A DNA stretch of 8,038 nt from JAUSIF01 sp964620215 (GCA_964620215.1 CAZUJE010000130.1:1-8038); one strand, 5' to 3'; positions 1 through 6,548 are shown, counted from the stretch's first letter. Numbers and translations are program-made. Notes: generated by a model from the letters alone, not told the origin.

Positions 1-294
1 TTTCTTTCCAACAAGGCAGGCGGAATTCTCGGCGGAATTTCCACCGGCGCGCCGGTGGTCACCCGTTTCGCGGTGAAGCCGACTTCTTCCATTTTGACTG
101 CGCGTAAAACCGTGGACCGCTACGGCAATGAGACGGAAGTCTCCACCAAGGGCCGTCACGACCCCTGCGTCGGCATCCGCGCGGTGCCGGTCGGCGAAGC
201 CATGCTCGCCTGCGTGATCGCGGATCATTACCTGCGCCAGCGCGGACAGGTCGGCGAGCCGGTGTCGTGGCCGTTCCCGCCTTCCAACAAATGA
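1..294 (+). CDS. aroC: Chorismate synthase, C-terminal part (5' end outside window)
   Basis: Chorismate synthase catalyses the last step of the shikimate pathway, turning 5-enolpyruvylshikimate 3-phosphate into chorismate in the cytoplasm, with reduced FMN as cofactor. The frame is open from base 1 and gives 97 residues. It shows the family's conserved C-terminal blocks: NKAGGILGGISTG, then RFAVKPTSSI, then RHDPCVGIRAVPVGEAM (about bases 154-204), which matches the third chorismate synthase signature. The TGA stop at 292-294 overlaps the ATG of the next gene (ATGA), which suggests translational coupling. Roughly three quarters of the protein lies upstream of the window. The family assignment is secure; only the missing 5' part is unseen. 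Confidence 0.96.
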   Translation, partial: FLSNKAGGILGGISTGAPVVTRFAVKPTSSILTARKTVDRYGNETEVSTKGRHDPCVGIRAVPVGEAMLACVIADHYLRQRGQVGEPVSWPFPPSNK

Positions 295-1458
295 ACGCGG
301 TAGCCGCAAATACCCAGGCCGTCGCCGAAGCGATCGAAGCGTTCGCGCGCGGCGAGATCGTCGTGGTCACCGACGATTTCGACCGCGAGAACGAAGGCGA
401 TCTCGTCGTCGCAGCTTCCGCCTGCACCCCGGAAAAAATGGCGTTCATCATCCGGCATACGAGCGGCATCGTCTGCACGCCGCTGCCGCCATCCGAGGCG
501 CGCCGCCTGCATCTCGATCCGATGGTGTCGGCGAACGACGCGCCGCTCGGCACCGCTTTCACCGTTTCCGTCGATGTGCGTCATGGGCTGACAACCGGCA
601 TTTCGGCGGAGGAGCGCACAAACACCGTTCGCGCGCTCGCCAACCCGAACATGGGCCCATCCGATTTCGTCCGGCCCGGCCATGTGTTTCGGTTGATCGC
701 GCTTGAAGGCGGCGTGCTTATGCGCTCCGGCCAACCCGTAACCGCGTTNNNNNNNNNNGGCTCGCGGCGAAACCTGCGACGCACGGAAGAAGGTCGCGTG
801 CCGTGCGGGAGCTTGTGTCGATCTCTGCAAGCTCGCGAACCTCCCACCGGTCGGCGTGATCGCTGAACTCGTCAACGACAGCGGCAGCGTAATGCGCGGG
901 AGCGATGTCGCGGCATTCGCGAAGGCGCACAAGCTGAAAATCGTTTCAATCGCCGACCTGATCGCCTGGCGGCAGGCGCGCGAAAAACTCGTGGAGCGCG
1001 TTTCAACATTTCCGGTCGAGAGCGAGATCGGCGAGTTGACCGGCTACGCATTCCTCACGCCCTTCGACGCGGTCTATCACATGGCCTTCGTGCATGGCCG
1101 CGTAGGCGACGGAAAAAACATTCTGGTGCGCCTGCACCGCGCCGATGTGGTGGGCGATGTGATCGGCGGCGCCAAATCCGTGCGCCGCGCGCTCACCCGT
1201 TTCAAGAAAGAGGGCCGCGGCGTGCTCGTCGTGTTGCGCGACGGCACCGCCGGCGTGCCGGTCGTGAAGCCCGGCGCGGAAAGCGATGCCAGTGAAACCG
1301 CGCGCGACAAACAGTGGCGAGAGGTGGGCCTCGGCGCGCAAATCCTGCGCGACCTCGACATCTCCTCGATTCGGCTCCTCACCTCCAGTTCGCACACTTA
1401 TGTCGGTCTCAGCGGTTTTGGCATTGAGATCGCCGCGACTGAGCCGCTGGACATTTGA
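291..1458 (+). CDS. ribB: 3,4-dihydroxy-2-butanone 4-phosphate synthase fused to a degenerate GTP cyclohydrolase II-like domain (RibBX type), interrupted by an assembly gap
   Basis: RibB converts ribulose 5-phosphate to 3,4-dihydroxy-2-butanone 4-phosphate and formate, giving the four-carbon unit of riboflavin. The first 152 residues (291-748) carry the RibB blocks: DDFDRENEGD (residues 29-37, metal/substrate acidic loop), FIIRHTSGIVC, TAFTVSVDVRHGLTTGISAEERT, and RPGHVFRL. After the N gap the frame moves by one: bases 811-1455 continue with ACVDLCKLANLPPVGVIAELVND, the normal RibB C-terminus, then a GTP cyclohydrolase II-like domain from about 1009. That domain keeps GLGAQILRDL and RLLTSSSHTYVGLSGFGIEI. 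Where RibA has its three zinc cysteines, the region around 1123-1176 reads VRLHRADVVGDVIGG with none, and the RQEGR-type loop is RDGTAG, so GTP cyclohydrolase activity is unlikely. This matches the RibBX variants known from Proteobacteria. ATG 291 is chosen over the in-frame GTG 267 because it forms the ATGA overlap with aroC. The GHTEA catalytic motif is disrupted at the gap. Confidence 0.87.
749..758. other. Assembly gap (10 N) inside ribB
   Basis: Ten undetermined bases lie in the RibB domain, exactly where family members have the GHTEA motif whose histidine takes part in metal binding and catalysis. The reading frame is +3 before and +1 after the gap. Bases on both sides (about 731-748 and 759-810) do not encode family-like sequence, so the damage is wider than the Ns. 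The round number of Ns looks like a scaffolding placeholder rather than a measured length. Confidence 0.95.
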
Positions 1459-1548
1459 CCGCGTTATTCACACGACTGCACTCTCTCCTGCCTTGGTGAC
1501 GCCGCGAAAGCATGGCAGCATTTCCTTCGGACAAGAATGGAGGCTGCG
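1459..1548 (+). other. Short intergenic spacer between ribB and the DUF1194 gene
   Basis: Ninety bases separate the ribB stop from the chosen DUF1194 start. Apart from the GGAGG site at its end I see no strong sigma-70 pair, no T-tailed hairpin and no recognisable riboswitch. The DUF1194 gene may be read from an upstream promoter or from a weak one not visible by eye. Confidence 0.4.
1539..1543 (+). promoter_or_regulatory. Shine-Dalgarno GGAGG deciding the DUF1194 start
   Basis: A perfect GGAGG lies 5 bases before ATG 1549. It overlaps the alternative ATG at 1537, which itself has no ribosome binding site in front of it (upstream is cggacaaga). This supports the shorter protein. Confidence 0.7.
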
Positions 1549-2382
1549 ATGGTTCCATGGCTTGCGCGCGCTCTGCGGGCTGCGTCTCTTGTTCTTGTCC
1601 TGCTTCCGGCATCGGCCGCCGTCTCTTCCGATGAGCGTGTGCCGGTGGATGTCGAACTTATCCTCGCAGTCGATATTTCCTACTCGATGGATTTCGATGA
1701 ACTCGCGCTGCAACGCGACGGCTATGTGATCGGTATCACCTCACCGCAATTTATCGACGCTCTTTCAAAAGGTCCGCACGGCCGCATTGCAGTGACTTAT
1801 GTCGAATGGGCAGGCGCTTCCGAACAGCGGGTGGTGATTCCCTGGCAATTGATCGATGGCAAAGCCGCGGCGGAAAATTTCGCTCAGCAGCTTAAAGACG
1901 CGCCGCTGCGCCGCGCCTATCGCACTTCGATTTCCGGAGCGATCAAATTTTCCGTTCCGCTGTTTGGCACGAATTTCAAAGGCATTCGCCGCGTGATCGA
2001 CATTTCCGGCGACGGCACCAACAATCAGGGCGATCTGCTCGAGCCGACGCGCGACGAGGCGGTGAAAAAGGGCATCACCATTAACGGCCTCCCCATTTTG
2101 CTGAAGACCCCGGTCGCCTCGATGATCGATATTCCCGAACTGGACGTTTACTACGAGGACTGCGTGATCGGCGGGCCCGGCGCATTTATCGTGCCGGTGC
2201 GCGAGCGTCCGCAATTCGCGGACGCCATCCGCAACAAACTCGTGCTGGAAATCGCCGGTCTAACCCCGCGCCCGAACCCCTACACGGAATCGCTTGTCGT
2301 GCCTGTCGCGACCCCGCCGCGCACGTCCTGCACCATCGGCGAGCAGATGTGGCAGCAGCGCTGGGGCGGCGGCTACCAGTAG
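1549..2382 (+). CDS. Exported DUF1194 / von Willebrand factor A-like protein
   Basis: I recognise a DUF1194 family protein, a secreted VWA-like group common in alphaproteobacteria whose function is not established. Using ATG 1549 it has 277 residues. A signal peptide is visible: positive start (R7, R10), hydrophobic stretch 8-20, and small residues ASAA before the mature chain. The VWA-like fold begins VELILAVDISYSMD (residues 35-48), with a MIDAS-type DxSxS metal site at D42, S44, S46. A matching threonine in YRTSISGA (T126) and DISGDGTNNQG (151-161) complete the expected metal-site loops. Two cysteines near the end (C205, C261) could form a disulfide. An in-frame ATG at 1537 would add four residues, but GGAGG at 1539-1543 sits 5 bases before ATG 1549 and fixes that start. 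It follows ribB by 90 bases and its stop abuts the stop of the convergent methyltransferase gene. A surface or periplasmic metal-dependent binding role is inference. Confidence 0.88.
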   Translation: MVPWLARALRAASLVLVLLPASAAVSSDERVPVDVELILAVDISYSMDFDELALQRDGYVIGITSPQFIDALSKGPHGRIAVTYVEWAGASEQRVVIPWQLIDGKAAAENFAQQLKDAPLRRAYRTSISGAIKFSVPLFGTNFKGIRRVIDISGDGTNNQGDLLEPTRDEAVKKGITINGLPILLKTPVASMIDIPELDVYYEDCVIGGPGAFIVPVRERPQFADAIRNKLVLEIAGLTPRPNPYTESLVVPVATPPRTSCTIGEQMWQQRWGGGYQ

Positions 2383-3609
2383 TCAGCGCTCGAATACGCC
2401 AACCAGTTCCACGTGCGCCGAGTAGCGAAACTGATCGACCGGCGTGACTTTCCCGAGGTTCAATCCGCCTGACTGCATGATTTTCGCATCGCGCGCGAAG
2501 CTCGCCGGATTGCAGGAGACATAGATTATTTTTCTCAGCTTCGACTTGGCGAATTCCCTCGCCTGCGCTTCCGCGCCCTGACGCGGCGGATCGAGGACGG
2601 CAAGATCGAAACCGGACAGTTCCGGTGCGGTCAGCGGCCGGCGAAATAGATCCCGCGCCAGCGCATTGACTGGCTTCAAACCCGGCGTGTTCGCACCCCG
2701 CTTGAGCGCGGAAATCGCAGTCGCGTCGGAATCCATCGCGGTGACTTTCGCCGCTTCCGCCAAACGCAATGTGAATGTGCCGATGCCGCAAAACAGATCG
2801 GCGATATGTTTTGCCTTGCCTGCGGATTTCAAGACAATCGCTGCCAGCGCATCTTCGCCCGCCTTGGTCGCCTGCAAAAATCCGCCGGGAGGAAGCGACA
2901 CCTTCGCCTTGCCGAACTGCACGAACGGCTCGGCGATCTGCGCGGTCATCTCGCCATGGCGGGTAATGCGCGCGAGCTTTTCCTCGCTTGCGATGGCGGC
3001 AAGCCTTGAAATGATCTTCGGCTTCAGCGCACCCGATCCGCGCACGTCCACATCGAGGCCGCTGTCTGTCGCGGTGAATTGCAGATCGAGCGGCTTGCCC
3101 GATGGTTCCAGAACTTCGGCGATTCGCCATGCAACCGGGATCGCGCGCCGCATCGAAGGCGCGAAGACCGGACATTCATCGATGGGAATGATCGTGTGTG
3201 AGCGGCGTCCCGAAAACCCGACCTGTAAAAGTTTCTCTCCGCCACGGCGCGCATGCAGCACGGCGCGGCGGCGTCCTTCGCCATGCGCATCGATCAGTTC
3301 CGCGACAGGTGTATCAATGCCTTCATACGCCAAAGCCGCGACGACGAGTTCGCGTTTCCATTCGCAATACTTGTCCTCGCGCCAGTGCTGGACCGCGCAG
3401 CCGCCGCAGGTGCCGAAATGCGGACAGACCGGATCGATCCGTTCCGGACTTCTTTCAAGAATGGAAACGATCTCGGCGCGGTCGCCGCTTCTATCGGCTT
3501 CCACGATTTCACCGGGCAGAGAATAAGGGACAAATACCTGTCCGTTTTTCGTATCGGCGATGCCGTCACCCCGATGACCAACGTGGATGATGGCGAGCTG
3601 TTCTTTCAT
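2383..3609 (-). CDS. RumA/RlmD-like [4Fe-4S] SAM-dependent RNA (uracil-5) methyltransferase
   Basis: Members transfer a methyl group from S-adenosylmethionine to C5 of a uridine, usually in 23S rRNA (U1939 or U747 in E. coli). The 408-residue protein is full length. An N-terminal TRAM-like segment (IIHVGHRGDGIAD to about residue 50) is followed by an iron-sulfur motif with C62, C68 and C71 (CPHFGTCGGC) and a fourth ligand candidate C146 (IDECPVF). The methyltransferase core has GGFLQATKAGEDAL, the SAM loop DLFCGIGTF (271-279), DPPRQG (340-345), the catalytic nucleophile C366 in VSCNP, and E401 in VELVGVFER as the likely general base. All key residues are present, so it should be active. Which uridine it modifies cannot be told from sequence, so no rlm symbol is assigned. 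It is the last gene of the tlyA-MATE-methyltransferase unit, 43 bases after the MATE stop. Its start has only a weak AGAGG close to the ATG, but the TRAM segment begins there. Confidence 0.93.
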   Translation of the reverse strand: MKEQLAIIHVGHRGDGIADTKNGQVFVPYSLPGEIVEADRSGDRAEIVSILERSPERIDPVCPHFGTCGGCAVQHWREDKYCEWKRELVVAALAYEGIDTPVAELIDAHGEGRRRAVLHARRGGEKLLQVGFSGRRSHTIIPIDECPVFAPSMRRAIPVAWRIAEVLEPSGKPLDLQFTATDSGLDVDVRGSGALKPKIISRLAAIASEEKLARITRHGEMTAQIAEPFVQFGKAKVSLPPGGFLQATKAGEDALAAIVLKSAGKAKHIADLFCGIGTFTLRLAEAAKVTAMDSDATAISALKRGANTPGLKPVNALARDLFRRPLTAPELSGFDLAVLDPPRQGAEAQAREFAKSKLRKIIYVSCNPASFARDAKIMQSGGLNLGKVTPVDQFRYSAHVELVGVFER

Positions 3610-3620
3610 GCCTCTGGCGA

Positions 3621-3640
3621 TACCCGCCTATCGGCAGGCA
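3621..3640 (-). promoter_or_regulatory. Candidate RNA hairpin between the MATE gene and the methyltransferase gene
   Basis: In the minus-strand transcript 8 bases (3640-3633) can pair with 8 bases (3628-3621) around a GATA loop. Six pairs are Watson-Crick and two are G-U wobbles; in a plus-strand transcript the wobbles become A-C mismatches, so the fold favours the minus transcript. There is no U-tract after it, so it is not a standard intrinsic terminator. It ends 11 bases before the methyltransferase ATG and could affect RNA processing or translation. By-eye call only. Confidence 0.3.
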
Positions 3641-3652
3641 GTCCACCGGCAG

Positions 3653-5083
3653 CTACTCGGCCGCGTGCGGCAGCGGATTGGCGCCAGTCATGGCGGGCAG
3701 ATAGCCCCGCGCCGTCAGATAGTGAAAACGCCAAAGGAGAAGCACCGCATAGACGAACAGGCCGACAGTAAGGCCGATCCAGATGCCGACAGCTCCCAGG
3801 CCGAGCGGAAAGCCGAGCGCATAGGCACTCACAAATCCAATCACCCAGAAGCTCAAAGCCGCAAAGGCCAGCGGCGTGCGCGTGTCATTCAGTCCCCGCA
3901 ACGCACCGGCGGCCACTGTCTGTACGCCGTCGAACACGAAGAAAGTCGATCCGAGCAACAAAAGCGTGGAGGCAAGCGTGAGCGTTTCGGGTGAGGCGAT
4001 TTCCACTGCCAGAAAAAGACCGGGCAAAACATCGCGCAACAGCACGACGAGAATTGTCATTACCGTCATGAAGGCGGCTGCGAGTCCGATCGCCATGAAA
4101 CCCGCGTGCCGCGTTGCAAGCGCATCCCTGCGCCCGACCGCGTGTCCAACCCTCGTCGTCGCCGCCATCGAGATACCGAACGGCACCATGAACATGATCG
4201 CCGCGCATTGCAGGGCGACCTGATGCGCCGCAAGCGCGCTCGTACTGATCCAGCCCATCATTAGCGCCGCAAAAGCGAACAGGCCGTATTCGAGCGCGAA
4301 GCTGCCCGAGATCGGGACGCCGATCACAATCAATTCCTTGAACAGATGCGCATCAAAACGCCAGAAGCGGCCGAGTACATGATATTTCTTGAACGGGCGG
4401 CGGCGGTAGCAGACCCAGATCGCGGCGGCGCACATGCCGATATTCACAATCGTCGTGGCGATACCGGCACCAAGAAGATCGAGACGCGGGAAGCCAAACT
4501 CACCGAAGATCAGCACATAGGCGAGCGCGAAATTGGCCGGGATCGCCACCAGCGTAATCCAGAGCGCCGGTTCGGGCCGGTTCACAGCACCCATGAAACC
4601 GCGGATCGCCAAGAACCACCAAGCAGGCACAAGGCTCCAGGCGAGGCCGGTGAGATAGCGGTCGGCAAGCGCAGCCGATGACGGCGCCTGGCCAAGCGCG
4701 ATCAGGAGTTCAGCGCCCCACAACTGAAGGATCGAGAGCGGGACGCCAAGCATCAACGCCGCCCACAGGCCTACGCGCAACGCACGGCGCACCATGCGCG
4801 GCTCGCGAGCACCAAAGGCTTGCGAAGCCAATGGCGCGACCGCGGAAACAAGGCCCATGCCGAGGACGAAAGCGGCGAACAAAACCGTCTGGCCGAGAGC
4901 CGCCGCGGCGACAGCCTCGTCGCCGAGGCGGCCGACAAGGGCAAGGTCGGTCGTCATCATCGCGACCTGACCAAGCTGCGTCAGCGCGATCGGAAGACTG
5001 AGCCTCACGGTCTCCGCCAGTTCCTCGCGCCAGTTCGGCCACCTTTTGCTGATGCTTGCGGTCGTCATTTTCATTTCATTCAT
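3653..5083 (-). CDS. MATE family multidrug efflux transporter (NorM-like)
   Basis: MATE proteins are inner-membrane antiporters that export cationic drugs or metabolites in exchange for Na+ or H+. From ATG 5083 the protein has 476 residues, normal for the NorM branch. Twelve hydrophobic segments can be counted in two related halves. The first half opens with LPIALTQLGQVAMMTTDLAL (family signature) and the second with GVPISGSFALEYGLFAFAAL. The loops ASQAFGARE and TRVGHAVGRRD occupy equivalent places after the second and eighth segments, as expected for the internal duplication. The start is uncertain. The longest frame opens at ATG 5128, 2 bases after the tlyA stop, with further ATGs at 5104, 5083, 5074 and 5068; none has a good ribosome binding site. 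I prefer 5083 or later because the residues before it are unlike a MATE N-terminus. The substrate cannot be predicted. It lies between two RNA methyltransferase genes and is probably co-transcribed with them. Confidence 0.92.
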   Translation of the reverse strand: MNEMKMTTASISKRWPNWREELAETVRLSLPIALTQLGQVAMMTTDLALVGRLGDEAVAAAALGQTVLFAAFVLGMGLVSAVAPLASQAFGAREPRMVRRALRVGLWAALMLGVPLSILQLWGAELLIALGQAPSSAALADRYLTGLAWSLVPAWWFLAIRGFMGAVNRPEPALWITLVAIPANFALAYVLIFGEFGFPRLDLLGAGIATTIVNIGMCAAAIWVCYRRRPFKKYHVLGRFWRFDAHLFKELIVIGVPISGSFALEYGLFAFAALMMGWISTSALAAHQVALQCAAIMFMVPFGISMAATTRVGHAVGRRDALATRHAGFMAIGLAAAFMTVMTILVVLLRDVLPGLFLAVEIASPETLTLASTLLLLGSTFFVFDGVQTVAAGALRGLNDTRTPLAFAALSFWVIGFVSAYALGFPLGLGAVGIWIGLTVGLFVYAVLLLWRFHYLTARGYLPAMTGANPLPHAAE

Positions 5084-5130
5084 AAACACGAATGGGATAG
5101 GCATCCCATGTGGCAAGATTGCGCCCATAA

Positions 5131-5868
5131 TTACCGCGAAGCACGGCTCCGGCGTGCGCCCAGTAAAAATTCCCTGTTGCCGTCGCCGCCCATGATCGGG
5201 GACTCGATCACGCCCAAAACTTCCCAGCCCAAAGTGGCGGCGAGCGCGACAATATCCTCGCAGACAGCGCGATGAATCGCTGCATCCCGCACAATGCCTT
5301 TTTTCAGAAATTTCTTTCCCGCTTCAAATTGCGGTTTCACGAGCGCGACTAATTCCGTTTTTTGCGCCACCAGTCCGGTTGCTTTCGGCAACACGAGTTT
5401 CAGCGAGATGAAGCTGACGTCGATCACCACAAGATCGGGGGCGTCCGGAATCTTGTCGCGTTTGAGCTTGCGGATGTCGGTTTTTTCCAGCGAAACAATT
5501 TCGCGCCGGTTTCTCAACGACGGATGCAATTGCCTGCTGCCTACATCCACCGCATAGATTCTTTTTGCTCCCTCGCGCAGCAACACATCAGTGAAGCCGC
5601 CAGTCGAAGCGCCGATGTCGAGGCAAATCCTCCCGGCCGGTTTGAAGCGGAAGTGTTTCAACGCCGCCATGAGTTTCACGCCGGCGCGCGAAACATAGGG
5701 ATGTGCGGGCTCGGCCTGGATCACCACATTGGCTTCGAGAGTTTGGGAAGCCTTCCTGACTGTTTGTCCGGCCGCCGACACAAGCCCTGCTTCAATGGCG
5801 GCCTGCGCCCGCGCGCGGCTCTCAAACAGGCCGCGCGAGACCAGCAGTTGATCGGCGCGCATTCGCAT
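5131..5868 (-). CDS. tlyA: TlyA family rRNA (cytidine-2'-O)-methyltransferase / hemolysin-like protein
   Basis: TlyA proteins 2'-O-methylate cytidines in rRNA (16S C1409 and 23S C1920 in mycobacteria); some members are also reported as hemolysins. The 245-residue protein is full length. An S4 RNA-binding domain covers residues 1-60 (RADQLLVSRGLFESRARAQAAIEAGLV), followed by an FtsJ/RrmJ-type methyltransferase fold. The SAM loop is LDIGASTGGFTDVLL (83-97), then YAVDVGSRQLHPSLR (105-119) and DLVVIDVSFISL (145-156). The catalytic K-D-K-E tetrad can be assigned to K65, D150, K178 (LVKPQFEAG) and E233 (GNREFLL). ATG 5868 is supported by GGAG at 5878-5881, 9 bases upstream; a second ATG at 5862 is possible. 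It opens the minus-strand unit and faces a divergent gene across 89 bases. The methylation target here is inferred from the family. Confidence 0.94.
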   Translation of the reverse strand: MRMRADQLLVSRGLFESRARAQAAIEAGLVSAAGQTVRKASQTLEANVVIQAEPAHPYVSRAGVKLMAALKHFRFKPAGRICLDIGASTGGFTDVLLREGAKRIYAVDVGSRQLHPSLRNRREIVSLEKTDIRKLKRDKIPDAPDLVVIDVSFISLKLVLPKATGLVAQKTELVALVKPQFEAGKKFLKKGIVRDAAIHRAVCEDIVALAATLGWEVLGVIESPIMGGDGNREFLLGARRSRASR

Positions 5869-5957
5869 GTCATGTCACTCCGGATGGGGCTGATTTAGCC
5901 ACCAGACTTGCACGGCCGCCAAGTTATCCCCAAAATTTCCCACTGCCGAGTTGATGC
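5869..5957. promoter_or_regulatory. Divergent intergenic region with promoters for tlyA and the exported-protein gene
   Basis: This is the only divergent spacer in the window, so it must contain or adjoin start sites for both directions. For the plus gene a possible sigma-70-like pair is TTGCAC (5908-5913) and CAAAAT (5931-5936) with 17 bases between; the -10 match is weak. For tlyA only the Shine-Dalgarno GGAG (5878-5881, minus) is clear. The assignment of promoter elements is by eye and tentative. Confidence 0.3.
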
Positions 5958-6548
5958 ATGAACGACGCCTTCGCAGCTTCGCCGGGAAAATTCCTGCGAC
6001 GCGCTTTCGCTGTAGCGGGGGCGGTTTTCCTGGCGCTGTCGTTCTGCATTGCCGAGCCAGTGGTGGCGCAGACAGCGCAAAAAAAACCGGCGGATAAAAG
6101 CGCCAAGGCCGCCAAGGCAAAAAAGAAAGAGCCGGTTCCGAAGGAGGTCCGGATATGGGCCTTTAACCGCCCCAACGGCGTACCGACACTCGTTTATGGC
6201 CTGGCGAACGGCGACGTGATGATTACCTTTTCCTGTCAGCCCGAGACCGGATTGATGCGCGTCGTCACGCATATCGGCACGCGCGGCGTGAAGCCGGGCG
6301 ACGGAACGCCGGTGCGGCTGTCCAACGGCAATGTGCGGATGGAATTTTCAGGCACCGCATTTGCCGCCGGTCAGGCGAATGACGGCGTGGACATCGGCGG
6401 CGCGACAAAGATCGATCAGAAATTTTTTGCCTTGTTCCGCGCGGGCGACACATTGCTGCTCGACATTCCCGGGCGCAAACGCGGATTGCCAACCAAGAAT
6501 TCGCAGCAACCCGCCGACGCATTCGAAAAGGCCTGCGTGACCCGCTAA
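5958..6548 (+). CDS. Small exported protein of unknown function
   Basis: I do not recognise a named family. The 196-residue protein starts with a likely signal peptide: basic K11, R14, R15, a hydrophobic core at about 16-31, and a plausible cleavage after A37 (VVA followed by Q). A lysine/alanine-rich, probably unstructured linker follows (residues 41-62). A compact domain then runs from about residue 64 to the end: RIWAFNRPNGVPTLVYG, ANGDVMITFSC, THIGTRGVKPGD, VRLSNGNVRMEFSGTA, FFALFRAGDTLLLDIPGRK. It contains exactly two cysteines, C93 and C193, which could form a disulfide in the periplasm. The glycine-rich, alternating hydrophobic pattern suggests a beta-sandwich, but that is inference. 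ATG 5958 has only a weak upstream CCGAG. The gene sits alone on the plus strand between tlyA and dxs, and its TAA stop abuts the dxs stop with no spacer. Confidence 0.8.
   Translation: MNDAFAASPGKFLRRAFAVAGAVFLALSFCIAEPVVAQTAQKKPADKSAKAAKAKKKEPVPKEVRIWAFNRPNGVPTLVYGLANGDVMITFSCQPETGLMRVVTHIGTRGVKPGDGTPVRLSNGNVRMEFSGTAFAAGQANDGVDIGGATKIDQKFFALFRAGDTLLLDIPGRKRGLPTKNSQQPADAFEKACVTR

Noticed and set aside
270..300. FMN riboswitch upstream of ribB
   Set aside because: ribB begins inside the aroC stop codon, so there is no leader region that could hold one.
748..860. Programmed frameshift in ribB
   Set aside because: The frame change coincides with a run of Ns and non-family sequence, so assembly error explains it more simply. 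No slippery site is visible.
59..932. Long minus-strand open frames opposite ribB
   Set aside because: They lie antisense to a recognised ribB, have Arg/Ala-rich low-complexity translations and no family motifs. High GC makes such shadow frames common.
2186..3526. Long overlapping frames on both strands across the methyltransferase gene
   Set aside because: The 408-residue frame contains every family motif in order; the others show only composition-driven sequence.
5924..5932. DnaA-box-like TTATCCCCA in the divergent spacer
   Set aside because: It is one site with one mismatch from the consensus, with no cluster, no AT-rich unwinding region and no replication genes nearby. It is probably chance.
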